A stretch of 64,000 nucleotides of DNA, from positions 70,345,429-70,409,428 of the forward strand of contig NC_133931.1 of the NCBI RefSeq assembly GCF_031877795.1, in the 5' to 3' direction. Under the pieces are notes generated by a model. That model had not been told where the DNA came from, made no database searches, and saw only the letters and a list, made by a program, of their open reading frames with translations. Of this stretch, positions 37,051 through 48,249 are shown piece by piece (the first letter of the stretch is position 1; every line of letters begins with the position of its first letter). This stretch comes from Strix aluco. Lineage: Eukaryota; Chordata; Aves; Strigiformes; Strigidae. The position numbers and the translations under genes are program-made.

Positions 37051-40000
37051 TTGTTTTTTTGGTTTTTTTTTGGTTTTTTTAGAGAATAGAGAGAAATATG
37101 AATGGAAGTGCAGGATGGGTGGGAGATGACTGTTCCAAAACTATATCCCCTCAACTTCTCTGCAGGATAGGTTACCACCAACTCATTGAGTAAACCAAAG
37201 ACAGAATCATTACCTCTGCCAAAACACCCGCCTTGGTGGAGTATAGCCTTTGGGAAAAGGTCAATGTTACCTAGCAACTACTAAGAGCCAGTGCCTTTTT
37301 ATAAATTAACCCCTTCATATGAGGCTTCGGTAGCATCTCGCAACACAAAAGGACTTCCTATTTTCTGCACAAAACACACTAGGAAATTTATTTTCAGTTT
37401 CAGTGGGTTCAGCTGTTGAAAGCTGCCTGATGAAATCATAACTGAACCTAGAAATTCTTTTAAGGATTAGAGTTATTCAGTGGAATATATAATCCTAACT
37501 ATGCTCAAATAGAATTATGCTGATCTCTTGTAAACCCATACAAAAATCAAAGGCTGCTTCACAGAGAGTTTCCAGAATTTTTTATGCCAAGTTTCTACCT
37601 CTGTGGCTTGGCTGCAGTTAGGTCCCAGAATGGCAGAGTCATAAAATAAAGACAAGGTGGATGTGCAAGGCAAAGTCACAGAGAAGCCCCAGACATTCCT
37701 CCCTCTGCAAGGGGAGCATGCAGACTTATTGACTTGCTCTTCACAGTTTTGAAGATATAGTCCATATTGAAATAGGAGGTGAATGTGACTGAATGTGACT
37801 AAGGGAAGCTCTTTGGCTCAAGAATCCCAAATAGCTGACATTTGGAGGATTATGGCACTCAGGGAAAATGCCAGAGCTGTCAAGTAGTGGAAAAGTGAGT
37901 CTGTGTTAGGGAATGCAGGCAGACACTGTGCTAAGAGAAACTAAGAAGGGGACAACCTCTCTATCTGCTATTTTGTCACATCCTAGGACTCAGTCATGGC
38001 CCATTGGTTGTCTACATTTGCTGTCTCTCAATGAAGCATCTCTAGGTTAACAAACTAGCCCCCAAATTTATACACAGTTCACCTACCAACTAGTGTGTGT
38101 AACCTGTGGAACCAGGAGTCTTTCAGACACATCCCTCTATGCCATGACGCACTAGAAGCAGCATCACAAAGCTCCAAGAGATCCAATGGTTGGATCACAG
38201 AACAACCATTACTGCAGGCTGTATCAAAAAGCACAAATATGCTGCTTTTTAGACACAGTCACTATCTGGATACCTCCTCTGTTATTTTCAGAGAGATTAA
38301 TATGAGATAGAAACATTATGCTGAAGTTGGGTGAGAAGCTGAGTTACCTTTTTTGCTTCTTACAACCTGCTGAGTAGCAAAGATTTACTTAGTCAGAGAC
38401 CTGTAAGACCAGTTAATGTCTTCAATACTTCATGTAGAAAATGAGGAAAGTATAATTAACATCCACCTTCTAGAACACCATACTTATGCAACACCTAATG
38501 TGTTCTATTGGATTTAAATCCAATGTCTTAACCCAAGAGTTCTCAGCCTCTCTCTGCCTGCAGTCTGTAACCTAATTTATGGTACAAAAATAAAATCTTG
38601 CCCAGCTATTCTCTAGCCAGCAGTAAAACTCACTTAACTTTTAATCCTAGTTCTAACTCAGTGAGAAAAATGTCTAGTTGGCTAAATAAAAAGTTAAGAT
38701 CTTTTCGTGATGTGAGTTCAGGACAACAGGTTCATCTCTACATCACACAGTGTTTTGAAAAAGTACATATGTAAGAGTAATAATATATTTCAGACAGAAA
38801 AGCCAATTGTATTGATTTTGCACACTCCATTTTACACATAATGTCCTTTCCAGGAAAAGGCAGCTAAACAGCAGCGTTCATACCCATTTTGCAAGATCAT
38901 AAATAGTTGGCTTGACAGCAGATGCACACTTGCCATCAATTGAACAAACACATCGCAGCAGACTAGTCGTGCATTCTGCTACTTGCCCACAAACGGATAA
39001 GTGGGTCAAGCAGATGAGGGCATATGCAGACAAGAAGGGTCTCTGAAGTGTGGGAAAGAAAAAAGCCGAGGACACTAATCTTTAGGAAGCCACATTCCAC
39101 CAGAGCTATCGTTTATGGAAAAAATTGATACAATTTTATTTCTTTTTAAGGAAATCTAGAAACATTACCTAAAACCATGACTTCAAGAATACATTTAAAC
39201 CCAACTATGCCGCTCAAAACATGGCAAACTCATGATGAAATCTGTAAAAGATGGCAACCTCAATTAACACGCATTCAAGGAATGCAACATTCTAGAGGAA
39301 GTGCCTTTGACTTAAATGGCATTTCATATTTCATTTTCCATATTATTCTTAGTCTAATATTTTATTTGCATTTTTTATTACTTTGGACTCAGCTGTCCGT
39401 AATAATACCCCCATCTTTCTACCAACTCAGAACAATTTATTTTGTATCCAGTAAGGCATTAAGCATTTCAGTCCAACACACACTACACACAATAGGTTTG
39501 TCAGCAAAGGACTGTCCATTTGACTAGTGTCAAGTCCCACAGTCTTCACTGCTTCTTAATAACCTGATTAATTTTAGGTTATCTACATTCCTCATCACCA
39601 TTCTGCTGCTTTTTCAGGAAGAAAACGTATGGAGTACCACCATAACTAATGTCAGGATTTTCTTCTTAAGAGGTTTGATAAATTGTCTAAATATATATGT
39701 GCTTTGAGTTACAGGACTCATTAAAAAATAATCCTTTTTTAAGGCTGAGAACCATAATTAGATCAGGATTCGTGTCTGTCAAGTTGCCTTTTCTATATCA
39801 CCAGATTAGGAGTTTAATACATAATACATGATAGACTCCAGGCCTTCTCCAGAGCCACTCTGGGTTGGATCCATGAAGCGGGTAAGGGTAGAATTTATTT
39901 CAACTAATCTTTGAGGCCTACAGAGTAGTTGTCAACATCTGAACTACTAATTTCTTATTTTTCATAGCCAATGGATGAAAAGGCACTTCTGGGATACAGA

Positions 40001-40454
40001 TCACCTTATCCAAATGTAGATGCTTTAGCTGGGTAAGAGGAGGGCAGCCTTGGTGTGCTCACTGGCTGTAAAGGGGTTCTAGATGACTCACCCAGGTATG
40101 GAAGGCCAAATCTGAAGTTAGGTTGAACCAGTCACATCCCGAGGGCTCAAAGGTGCCTATCTGCAGGTCATTCTCTGGACATTATCTGTAGCTACTTTTG
40201 TCTTGAGACAAAAGCTCTGTGTCTACCTTGTAAGCCTAGCAGGAATCAAATGTGACGTTATCTTTTGCATACTTCATATAATAGTTGGGTTCTGGTTTGG
40301 TCAGCCTCCAGACATAGCAGATCAAACCTCCACAAAAGTCAACTGAAGTACAGCACAGGTCCTAATCCTGCTGCTTTTTCAAAAGGATGTATAAAGATAT
40401 TTTCAGAAGATAGAATTCAGTTAACCTTTTTAAAATGTCTGTCTTAGAGAAACA
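37051..40454. other. Non-coding interval
   Basis: Includes an 11-base direct duplication (GAATGTGACTGAATGTGACT near 37781-37800) and otherwise unremarkable sequence. A plus-strand open frame at 39177-39527 and a minus one at 36927-37277 have no domain; the latter overlaps the G/T tract. Confidence 0.55.
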
Positions 40455-40530
40455 GAGCATATATACACATATTTATATACATACGCACACATACATATAT
40501 ATGCACACATACATATATATGCATGTGTGA
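40455..40530 (+). repeat. AT/AC-rich tandem repeat with 18-base unit
   Basis: GCACACATACATATATAT occurs twice in perfect tandem (40485-40502 and 40503-40520), flanked by ATATATACACATATTTATAT and GCATGTGTG. It is a likely variable-number repeat. Confidence 0.85.
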
Positions 40531-41049
40531 TGTAAGCCAGTAAATTAACATTACAGACACAGAACCAGAATTTAGAAATAGCAGAATTAAACTTACAAAT
40601 CTACACGATTTTGGGAATGTTTAAGTATTTGTATACGTCTTCCAGTCCTTAGTTGAAATCCTAGCACAACAGAATTTGATCACATTTTCATTAATTTTTT
40701 GGGTGTAATTTATCCTTAAATATCTTAGTTGCTATAAATATGCAACATGCTTTGTTTTTTGCCCTGCCTACCTACTTCTCTGTAGTTTTGGTTTGCGCTG
40801 CTGTTACTTTTCTCACTCTCCCATACCAATGTTGTGACTTCTCTCTTATTCTGTGTCCCTCCCCTTGGCAGGCCAGTCAAACAGAAATAACAAGAAAATT
40901 TTGAGAACAGAAAAGAACAATTAAAAATATGTATCACAAGCGTTTCCTTTAAACTATTTCTTGTGAAAATGCTGATTATGCATAAGCAGCTCTTTGTGTC
41001 AAAGTATAACATCGCATGAATGTCTCCTATACTGGAAAGGAACAAAAGC
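40531..41049. other. Non-coding interval
   Basis: AT-rich; a minus-strand open frame at 40725-41045 has no recognisable domain. It leads into the enhancer-like block. Confidence 0.5.
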
Positions 41050-42020
41050 TTACTGAGCTGCTAAAATACCATTGTGAACATTGCGAACCTGCTGTTTTGT
41101 TCTGAGAGCTTACATCCTAATTACAGCATTTTTCTTTTTTCTTTATTTAAGAGTCTTTTTTTATCGCAGTGTGGACTGGACATAAACATTCCTTTGGATC
41201 CTATGTGTAAATAATGAAAACATAAAAACTATGGATTTTTCCCCCATCAAGCAGGTTAATAGTTTAATTGTATACGGTTATTCTTACATTAAAAGCTGCA
41301 TACCTGGCAAGCTTTATCGGGTAACAGGGACTTTTAAATGTGCCAATGTTTCTACAGAAGTAACGCGGGTCAATTGCAAAAGGGATAACCATAATGATTA
41401 AATCATTAAAATTTTGTCTATGCTTCACAGAGCATAGAGAAAATTAACTTCCCACCAACCTCATTTTTCTGCTGAACATGAAATAATGATTTTCTGCCAG
41501 TATAATTACAAAGCTAACATCTGATAGAGTCAGCATCCAGGGGGGATTATCACATGCATGAGTATTAGACCTCATTACCAGCTTGACTGCAAAATTATTA
41601 CATCTTGTAATTGGATGGTGAGATTTATATACAGATTGGCTGGGTTCTCTGTAAGATTGTAATTACAAGCTTCGTTGGTTCGCTACTTATCACACGGTGC
41701 AGGAGGAGGCAAAAACAAGCAGAGGAAAGACCATTTCATTAAGCCATAACCCTATCAAGGGAGGAGCACTGTAACATCCCTGTATTTATTAGGCCAAACA
41801 GAGCTGTTTGCAGAAGGGGAGGCCATTTATTACCGCCTGACAAATGGGATTTCATTTATTTAACCTCGGTGATCTATTTCAGTAAAATGTACAAACGAGC
41901 CATCCATTTTATGATTCCGGAGTCAACGCCTCAATTATCTAAAGGCTAACTGACTGTTAAAGCACCCATCTGCTAGGATGAATTCATTGATTTAATTTGC
42001 TTCATGTTACTGAATGATTC
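41050..42020. promoter_or_regulatory. Strong candidate developmental enhancer / conserved non-coding block
   Basis: About 970 bases free of repeats and packed with homeodomain-type words: CTAATTACA near 41117, AATGATTAAATCATT (near-palindromic, 41393-41407), ATAATTACA at 41502-41510, the perfect 12-base palindrome TTGTAATTACAA at 41657-41668, and TTTATTA/TTTATGA words (posterior HOX/CDX type) around 41785-41915. CATTGATTTAATTTGC closes the block. CpG-containing unique words (CTTCGTTGGTTCGCTAC, TTACCGCCTGAC) persist, which is unusual for neutral AT-rich DNA. It has no coding frame or splice pattern. The texture strongly suggests purifying selection, but no alignment was possible. The target gene is unknown. 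Confidence 0.55.
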
Positions 42021-42029
42021 TTAGCAGAC

Positions 42030-42070
42030 AGGGAGGGGAAGGAAAGGGAAGGGAAGGGAAGGAAGGGGGC
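42030..42070 (+). repeat. (GGGAA)n purine microsatellite
   Basis: GGGAGGGGAAGGAAAGGGAA is followed by GGGAAGGGAAGGAAGGGGGC. It sits inside an otherwise complex, enhancer-like region, between its two halves. Confidence 0.85.
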
Positions 42071-42123
42071 AGCCGGTGGTTTAGGAGAACGCATCAGAGT
42101 GATTCAGCATGCGGGTGTCTGTC

Positions 42124-42148
42124 TGCATGCGTGTGTGCGCGCGCGCGC
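42124..42148 (+). repeat. (GT)n(GC)n tract, potential Z-DNA
   Basis: Twenty-five bases of strict purine-pyrimidine alternation, starting TGCATGCGTGTGTG and ending in six CG steps. Alternating CG/TG is the most favourable sequence for left-handed DNA. CpG-dense runs like this are rare in this AT-rich window. Confidence 0.8.
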
Positions 42149-42199
42149 CTGGCTTTTTTAATCCTTCAGCACAATAGAAGAAGGCGATCAATAGCAGCT

Positions 42200-42480
42200 T
42201 AAATTTTATGAGACAAGAAGTTAAGTTGTTCAGCTCGAGCCAAAACACCTTTGTTCTACCATAACAAGTAATCTCTGTGGCAGAATTAATATTGACAAGC
42301 TGGCTTCTTTGTAGCTAATTTTGTGGGTGCCTGAGCCAATCAGGAGCCTTGCAGTAATAGAGTTGTTATTAGAGTTCATTATAAAAGCTGTGGATCAATG
42401 GCTACACTTGGAGGGAGAGGACATGCTGCAGCAGAATGCATATGTATGCTCAAGGAAATTAAATCCTTTTAATGTCCTTG
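42200..42480. promoter_or_regulatory. Candidate conserved non-coding element, second half of the 41-42.5 kb cluster
   Basis: Unique sequence with GTAGCTAATTTTGTGGGTGC, a CCAAT motif flanked by a near-palindrome (CTGAGCCAATCAG, 42331-42343), AGTTGTTATTAGAGTTCATT and GGATCAATGGC. An open frame that begins at 42321 runs through it for 136 codons but has no domain and is judged incidental. Confidence 0.42.
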
Positions 42481-45400
42481 TAATAATTTATTCTGTAGTT
42501 CTCTTTGACTTTAAAAAAAGAAATCTTTCAAAAACAAAATTAAAAATGTTCCCTTGTGAGGCTTTTAATTTTATCATAACACTGAAACTGATAGGAAGAA
42601 AAGTAGGATTTTATGGGTGGGGAAATTCAGGGAGACCTTGTTACCCAGCTCTGAGTTTTATCAGAACTGGTTTTCGTATGGAAAATGCCACCACTCCCAT
42701 TTTATCCGAATCACACAGGCTGGTTTGTTGAAAGCTTAAGCTACTGTGAACGTAGCATTGATATATTTTAAGCCACCCCTTTTCTCCTGCCTCCCTAAAC
42801 CATCTGCCTCATTAAATCTGATTTTTAGTTTTTTTTCTTTGATGGGGTGTCATTTTGTAGAAAACATCTTTACATTCAAGGAGAAGTCACAAATAGCACG
42901 CTAAAGCTTTTCTTCCGTGTTTCTAGGGAGGAATGACCTGTATGCTGTAAGTGAGTTAGCACTTTCAGCAAGCTGACAAGGAGTTCACAGAACACAGCTC
43001 TTTGTAAAAGGTTGCCTCTTTCAGCTGTAAAAGGGCCCTCCTTGATCTAAGTGTTCCCAGAGTAATAATCCATTTCTCTTGTGGCAGGCTCCAGCTCATG
43101 CTATAATCTTTCCCACAAGCTCCGAATCAGTACAAGAAAGCTGTTTACTGGACAATTTTCCCTGCATCTCAATGTCAAATGATACTGCATTAAAATGTGA
43201 GAACATCACACTCTAAGAAAGGCAGGAGGATCAAAGGGAACCCTCACAGTGAGTGAGTTGAGACAAATTAGCATCTTTTGGTCATGGTTTCCTAGATATA
43301 ATAATATGGCATTTCAGGGCCATAAGTTGTTTGCTTTGCTTCCTCCCCTTTCTTTCACCATAAAAATAGCCATTTATTTTTTCCATCTCCCTATGTTTGT
43401 CTCTGCCAAAAAAATTGAATCACTTTCAACTGATGCAATTAAACAGGGTAAGTCCCTTGTGTAGACACTGTTGTTTCAATACCAGTGGATATCATTGTCA
43501 ATATAAGAGACCCTTCCACAAAAAATAAGGCCATCAAATATGAGCACTTTTCTGTCTGATTTTCTTTTTCAATTATCACATTTTTCCCAAGGATTGACAA
43601 ACATTTCCATTTTCTCATTTCTTTCTTTTTTTTTTTCTCTAGACATTTGTCTTAAAACAGATTCCTGCTGTTTAGCACGGTAACAGAAAATATTCTGAGA
43701 AAGAAAATCTGGGAATCAAAGAAAACTTGCCATCACTTTTTCCGCCCACTTTTTCTTCCACTCTCCCCTTCCAGCTGGAAGAAAGTAGCTGCATAATACC
43801 TGAAATCAGTGACAGGAGACATTGAAACTGAGGAAAAAAAGTCAAAATACAGACTATGTAGCAAGCCAAAAAACTCAGGAAGAATAATTTTGTGTTAATC
43901 AGAAAGTTTTGAACTGGACAATTTATTTCTTTTCTATAATAAATTTCAGAATTTGAACTGAATACCTTGATTGGCATTTTGTTTTGAAAAAGACTGAAAG
44001 GGGAAATGTGGCATATCCCCTTTTCCCCCAATTCAAATACATAATTTTTCCAACCATCCTCTGCCAGTTTTCTCCTTTGTTCATGACAACTTACTTCTAA
44101 TAGTGGAAAAGTGTCAACATAAACTTATCTGTGATTTTTATGTCTCGTCAGGCTGTTCTCTGACATTCATGTCCGTCCCAGGATGCTTCTGAGGGGTGAG
44201 TCTCAGCCTTGACAATTTCATTGTTCTTTGGCGTTTGTTATTTGTCCAGTATGGAAAGGCTGTAAGGAAAGGGAAAAAAAAAAAGAGAATTGGTCAATGA
44301 AAAATTCTGTGTCTCAGAGGTCAAAAGGAGTTTCCATACAATTAAAATTATTGCTAAATGACCAAGATCCTGCAACAATGCTGAGAACAAATAGCAAAAG
44401 ACTTTTCAGCCACATAAGAAAAAGTAAAGTCAAATCACAATGAGGTTGACACAGAGATTATGGGCAATCTGGATATGGCTCCAAAATTAAGTTATTACCA
44501 TCCTTACTGAAAATGGAGAGAAAATACCATCTCTAAAGGTAAGTGCAAGACAGCTACTGAGAATGCAAATCAGAGATTCTTTTACCAAATTATTACTTAT
44601 TCAATATACATTACTTCTAGTAGACCATCCTTGAATTTTTTTAGCATAGTGCTGCAAGTGCTCTGTGGTCAGGCCAGCCATGAACTACACAGAGCTGACC
44701 TGTGGGAAGCCCAGTACAGCAATTGTAAAATTATTATTGGGATTTCTCCCATGCGTCTGCCCTCATCAATTAATTTGTCAGGCCCCCAGCCAGACCTTCT
44801 TCTTAGTGTTGGCCTGAAGTCCCTTAGCACACTAAATTTCTTCTTGCAACATGTTTTGGGCCACTCCATGCTAGTGTAACACAAACATAGAAATAATAAC
44901 AAATTATCTTTAGTTTTACATTTCCCTGCTACCAGATTTCACTTCTTTGAAACACTATTAGTCACTCATTATTTTTATTCTCCTAATTTACAGCATTTTA
45001 AAGTTTGGAAATTATTGTGCTCTTTTTCTGCTTGATGAAGCACACAAGATCTCTTTTGCCATGAATCCCTGATCACTGACTTCAAAAGTTACTTCTATAT
45101 CTCATCTCAATCCATTATAATTTCTAGTAACCTATCCACAGGTGAAATCCCTCCAGCATGAAGATCAGTCTCTAATTCTCCTTGATTTCAGGGGAGAGAG
45201 AATTTCATGTTGCACATCTGATGCTCTGCCACAGCACTTCATTTTACTGATGTCACTCCAATAATTTCACAGGGCCAGATTTACACTAGACTAGAAGCAA
45301 AGAACAATCAGACCACCGTGTTAAACCATTCATTCCTAGAAGAGGTGCTTTCTTTGCCACAGGTTTACCCTTTGTGGAGATTAAATAGATTGGGCAGTTG

Positions 45401-46459
45401 TTGTATTTGCTAAACTCTCGTCATAAGGAGAAAGGTAGTAACATTTAAGCGGCTGCTCTGAGTGACTGAATATCCCATAATACTACTACTATAGCAGCAA
45501 CTTTAGAACATACACTTGAGTTCCCAAGTGCAATTGGAATTTCCTTCTTTGGAGTTTCTGTCTGCTTTCTGAAAATATTTTGAACAGCATTAGTTGGCAG
45601 AGGGGGTAGACGGGGGAAAGCTATTCATAAGAACACACATTTTTCAGCGATATTGCTCACAATTAACTCAACAAACCATTAAGCATAACTGCATGTTACA
45701 TATGCAGCTACAGTAAAAGGCATCTACATTTCAAGTTTTAAAGCTACTTGTCCTTTTGCCTTATACCTCAAAACAGGCCTGAGGCAGGAATGTATTGCAG
45801 TATAAATACATGCCTCAGAGCATGCTATTCTTTAGTAAAATGTGTGTTGTAATGAGATAACACTGCACCTCTAGTAGTTCACCATATCCTGAAGGCCTAC
45901 AGTTATCTCATTATGAAGTCGGTTCAGTCATGTCTTATTGACCAATTCAGTTATTTTTTTATTTACAAATTTTCACGATGACTCGACTGTCCATAGACAA
46001 ACCAAAAGAAGATATGTTCAGTGCCAGTAGCTTGGTGTTGAAAGGCTGACTATAAATTTCAGTACAAGTGGCAACATTTCCACGAACTTTCATGAGAATA
46101 GCATATATGCCAACATATTTTTGAAATAACTGTTTTTCTCTTTTGCAAACTCATACTCTATCTAACCTACATACATTAAGATCAGAAGCATTTCAGAAAT
46201 TGAATATGTTCACAACTCAGAAGATACATTTGTCAGAAAAAAAAAGAATCAAACAATGTAGTCATGGTAACCTGTAATTAAAGATCAGATCCAAAAGCTG
46301 TTGACAAAACTGGTATCTACCATACACACATTCTCTCTCATATTTTTAGAAATAAATTCTGAAGAAAAGTTGTATCCAAAACCAGAGTTTTCTTTCTAGT
46401 AAGTGTGGATAAGGGTTATTTAAAGCAGAACAGAGAACAGCAAGAGCTGGGCCAAAGGG
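42481..46459. other. AT-rich non-coding interval
   Basis: No exon or RNA gene recognised. T-rich tract at 43620-43640. Small open frames on both strands (for example 43672-44031 minus and 44631-44879 plus) have no domain. Some sections near 42900-43160 look repeat-poor and may belong to the regulatory cluster upstream. Confidence 0.5.
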
Positions 46460-46833
46460 AAAAGGGAACCTAGGTGAGATTTTCTAGCACCCTGTCCAGT
46501 CGCATCTTGAAAACCTCCAGTGATGGGGACCCTACCACATCCCTGGGGAAGTTGTTCCAGTGATTGATTGTTCTCACTCTGAAAATTTTCTTTCTTATAC
46601 CAAGATGAAACCTCTCCTGGTACAACTTGTACCTGTTGACCCTTGTCCTCTCCAAGTGGCTCCTTCTGCACAGAGAGCCTCCTCTTTGTAGTCACCCTTT
46701 AAGTACTGAAATACTGTGATGAGGTCCCCTGTGAGCTCTTTCTTCTCCAGGGTGAAAAGACCTCACTCCTTCATTTTTTCCTCATAGGGAAAGTTCTCCA
46801 GCCCCTTCATCATCTTCATGGCCCTCCTTTGGT
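46460..46833 (-). mobile_element. CR1 LINE, C-terminal reverse-transcriptase end, minus orientation
   Basis: This is the clearest CR1 copy. On the minus strand from 46833 down, the sequence encodes a recognisable RRAMKMMKGLE, EEKMKE-stop-GLFTLEKKELTGDLI and YLKGDYKEE series. A frameshift follows, and then, in the frame closing at 46470, HLGIRK, NHWNNFPRDVV, GSPSLEVFK and MRLDRVLENL. This is the canonical order for the end of CR1 ORF2. One in-frame stop (MKE-stop-GLF) and at least one frameshift show that it is dead. The usual 3' UTR and octamer tail are not evident below 46460, so the copy is truncated or worn at both ends. Confidence 0.93.
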
Positions 46834-47224
46834 AATGAGATTGAATATTTTTGTTATCACTTACTATGCCTCATACCTAGAAAAAACAGATAGATATAAT
46901 GTTTGGGAAGGACAAACTGGTAGTTCAAGTCACCGTTGTACCACCTGGTAACTCCACATCTGCCTAGTAATGACTTTGCTAACGGACAGGAAAAGCACCC
47001 TAACCAGGACAAGAATCAGATAAGGATTAGATTTGCTCTGATAACCAAGAGATTTAAGATCCCAACTCCATTTTCATCAAAAGAACTAGAATGTCAGTTG
47101 GGCATTCAGGCACTACCATGTCTTGTAATAATGACAATGACACACTCATCAGTCCCCTGAGCTATCCATGTGTGTGCTTTAGGCTTTGCTTTAACTACCC
47201 TGGGTGAGGAAAAGACTCTGAAGG
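46834..47224. other. Non-coding interval between CR1 and LTR
   Basis: About 390 bases with no feature recognised. An open frame at 46936-47160 has no domain. The flank immediately before the LTR is ACTCTGAAGG. Confidence 0.55.
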
Positions 47225-47413
47225 TGTGACATCATTTAAGCCCAGAGGGCAGCTGAACACCAGCAGTCGCTCACTCACCTTTTCCCCTTCAGGGATGGAC
47301 AGGAGAAAATAAAACAAAAGGCTTGGGATGGAGATGAGGACAGAGAGGGATGACTTAACAATTATGGTCACAGGCAAAAGACAGACTCGATTGGGGAAGA
47401 AAAAGAACATCAA

Positions 47414-47419
47414 TTTAAT
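47414..47419 (-). terminator. LTR polyadenylation signal ATTAAA (minus strand)
   Basis: It lies 189 bases from the proposed LTR end, close to the 182-base spacing in the other two copies. Confidence 0.55.
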
Positions 47420-48081
47420 TTGAACATCACCACCACCACCACTAATTTACCAGTCAGAGTAGGACAGTGAGAAATGCAACCACATTTTTAAAAAAACACC
47501 TTTTCCCTGCCCCTCTCTTCTTCCCAGGCTCAGCTTTGCTCCCAATTTCTCTACCTTCTCCTCCCCAGCAGTGCCAGGGATGGGGGTTGCAGTCCATTAA
47601 TCACAGGTTGTTTCTGCTGCTCCTTTCTCCTCAGGGGAAGGACTTCTCACATTCTTCCCTTGCTCCAGCGCGGGGTGCTTCTCATTGGAGACAGTCCACA
47701 AACTTCTTCAACATGAGTCCTTCCCACAGCTGCAGCTCTTCACAAACTGCTCCAGCGTGTGTTCCCACCGCAGGCTGCAGTCCTCCCAGGAACAGACTGC
47801 TCCATCACAGACTTCCCTCAGAGTCCCAGCCTTCTTCAGGCACAGCCACCTGCTCCCGTGTGGGGTCCTCCACGGGCTGCAGGTGGGCATCTGCTCCACT
47901 GGTGACCTCCATGGGCTGCAGGGGCACAGCCTGTCCTCTCACCACGGGCTGCAAGGGGGTTTCTGCTCTGGCACACTTCCCCTCCCTTCTCCTTCTTTCT
48001 TCCACTAACCTCAGTGTTCACATAGGTGTCCTCCTCGCAACTCCTCCTCACAACTCCACTCCTCCTCTCAGGTTCCCCCTT

Positions 48082-48089
48082 CTTAAATA
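48082..48089 (-). promoter_or_regulatory. TATA-like box of the LTR (minus strand)
   Basis: TATTTAAG on the minus strand, 160 bases from the LTR start. It corresponds to the box at 11819-11829 in the first copy. If active it would transcribe toward lower coordinates. Confidence 0.55.
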
Positions 48090-48249
48090 CGTTATCACAG
48101 AGGCACAGCCACTGTCACTAATTGGTTTGACCTTGGCCAGAGGCCAGTCGGACTTGGAGCTGGGGGAGCTTCGAGAATCTTCTCACAGGAGACACCTCTG
48201 TAGTCCCCTCCCCCACTACCAAAAACTTGTCATGCACAAACCCAACACA

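Larger units (their letters stand above)
47225..48249 (-). mobile_element. Solo LTR, minus orientation, near full length
   Basis: The sense 5' end is at 48249 (plus-strand CCCAACACA, so sense TGTGTTGGG) and the sense 3' end is near 47225 (plus TGTGACATCA, so sense ...GTCACA). Landmarks match the copy at 11661-12630: GCCACTGTCACTAATTGG, TATTTAAG (complement of 48082-48089), and ATTAAA (complement of 47414-47419). The transcribed leader has imperfect repeats carrying GGGCTGCA at 47874, 47913 and 47946. No internal viral region lies beside it, hence a solo LTR. A long plus-strand open frame (47467-48321) runs antisense to it and is judged incidental. Target-site duplications are not evident; the flanks are GAAGG and AGATG. 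Confidence 0.87.

Noticed and set aside
42321..42731. 136-codon plus-strand open frame
   Set aside because: Overlaps an enhancer-like block, has no domain or codon bias that I can see, and continues through a plainly AT-rich region.
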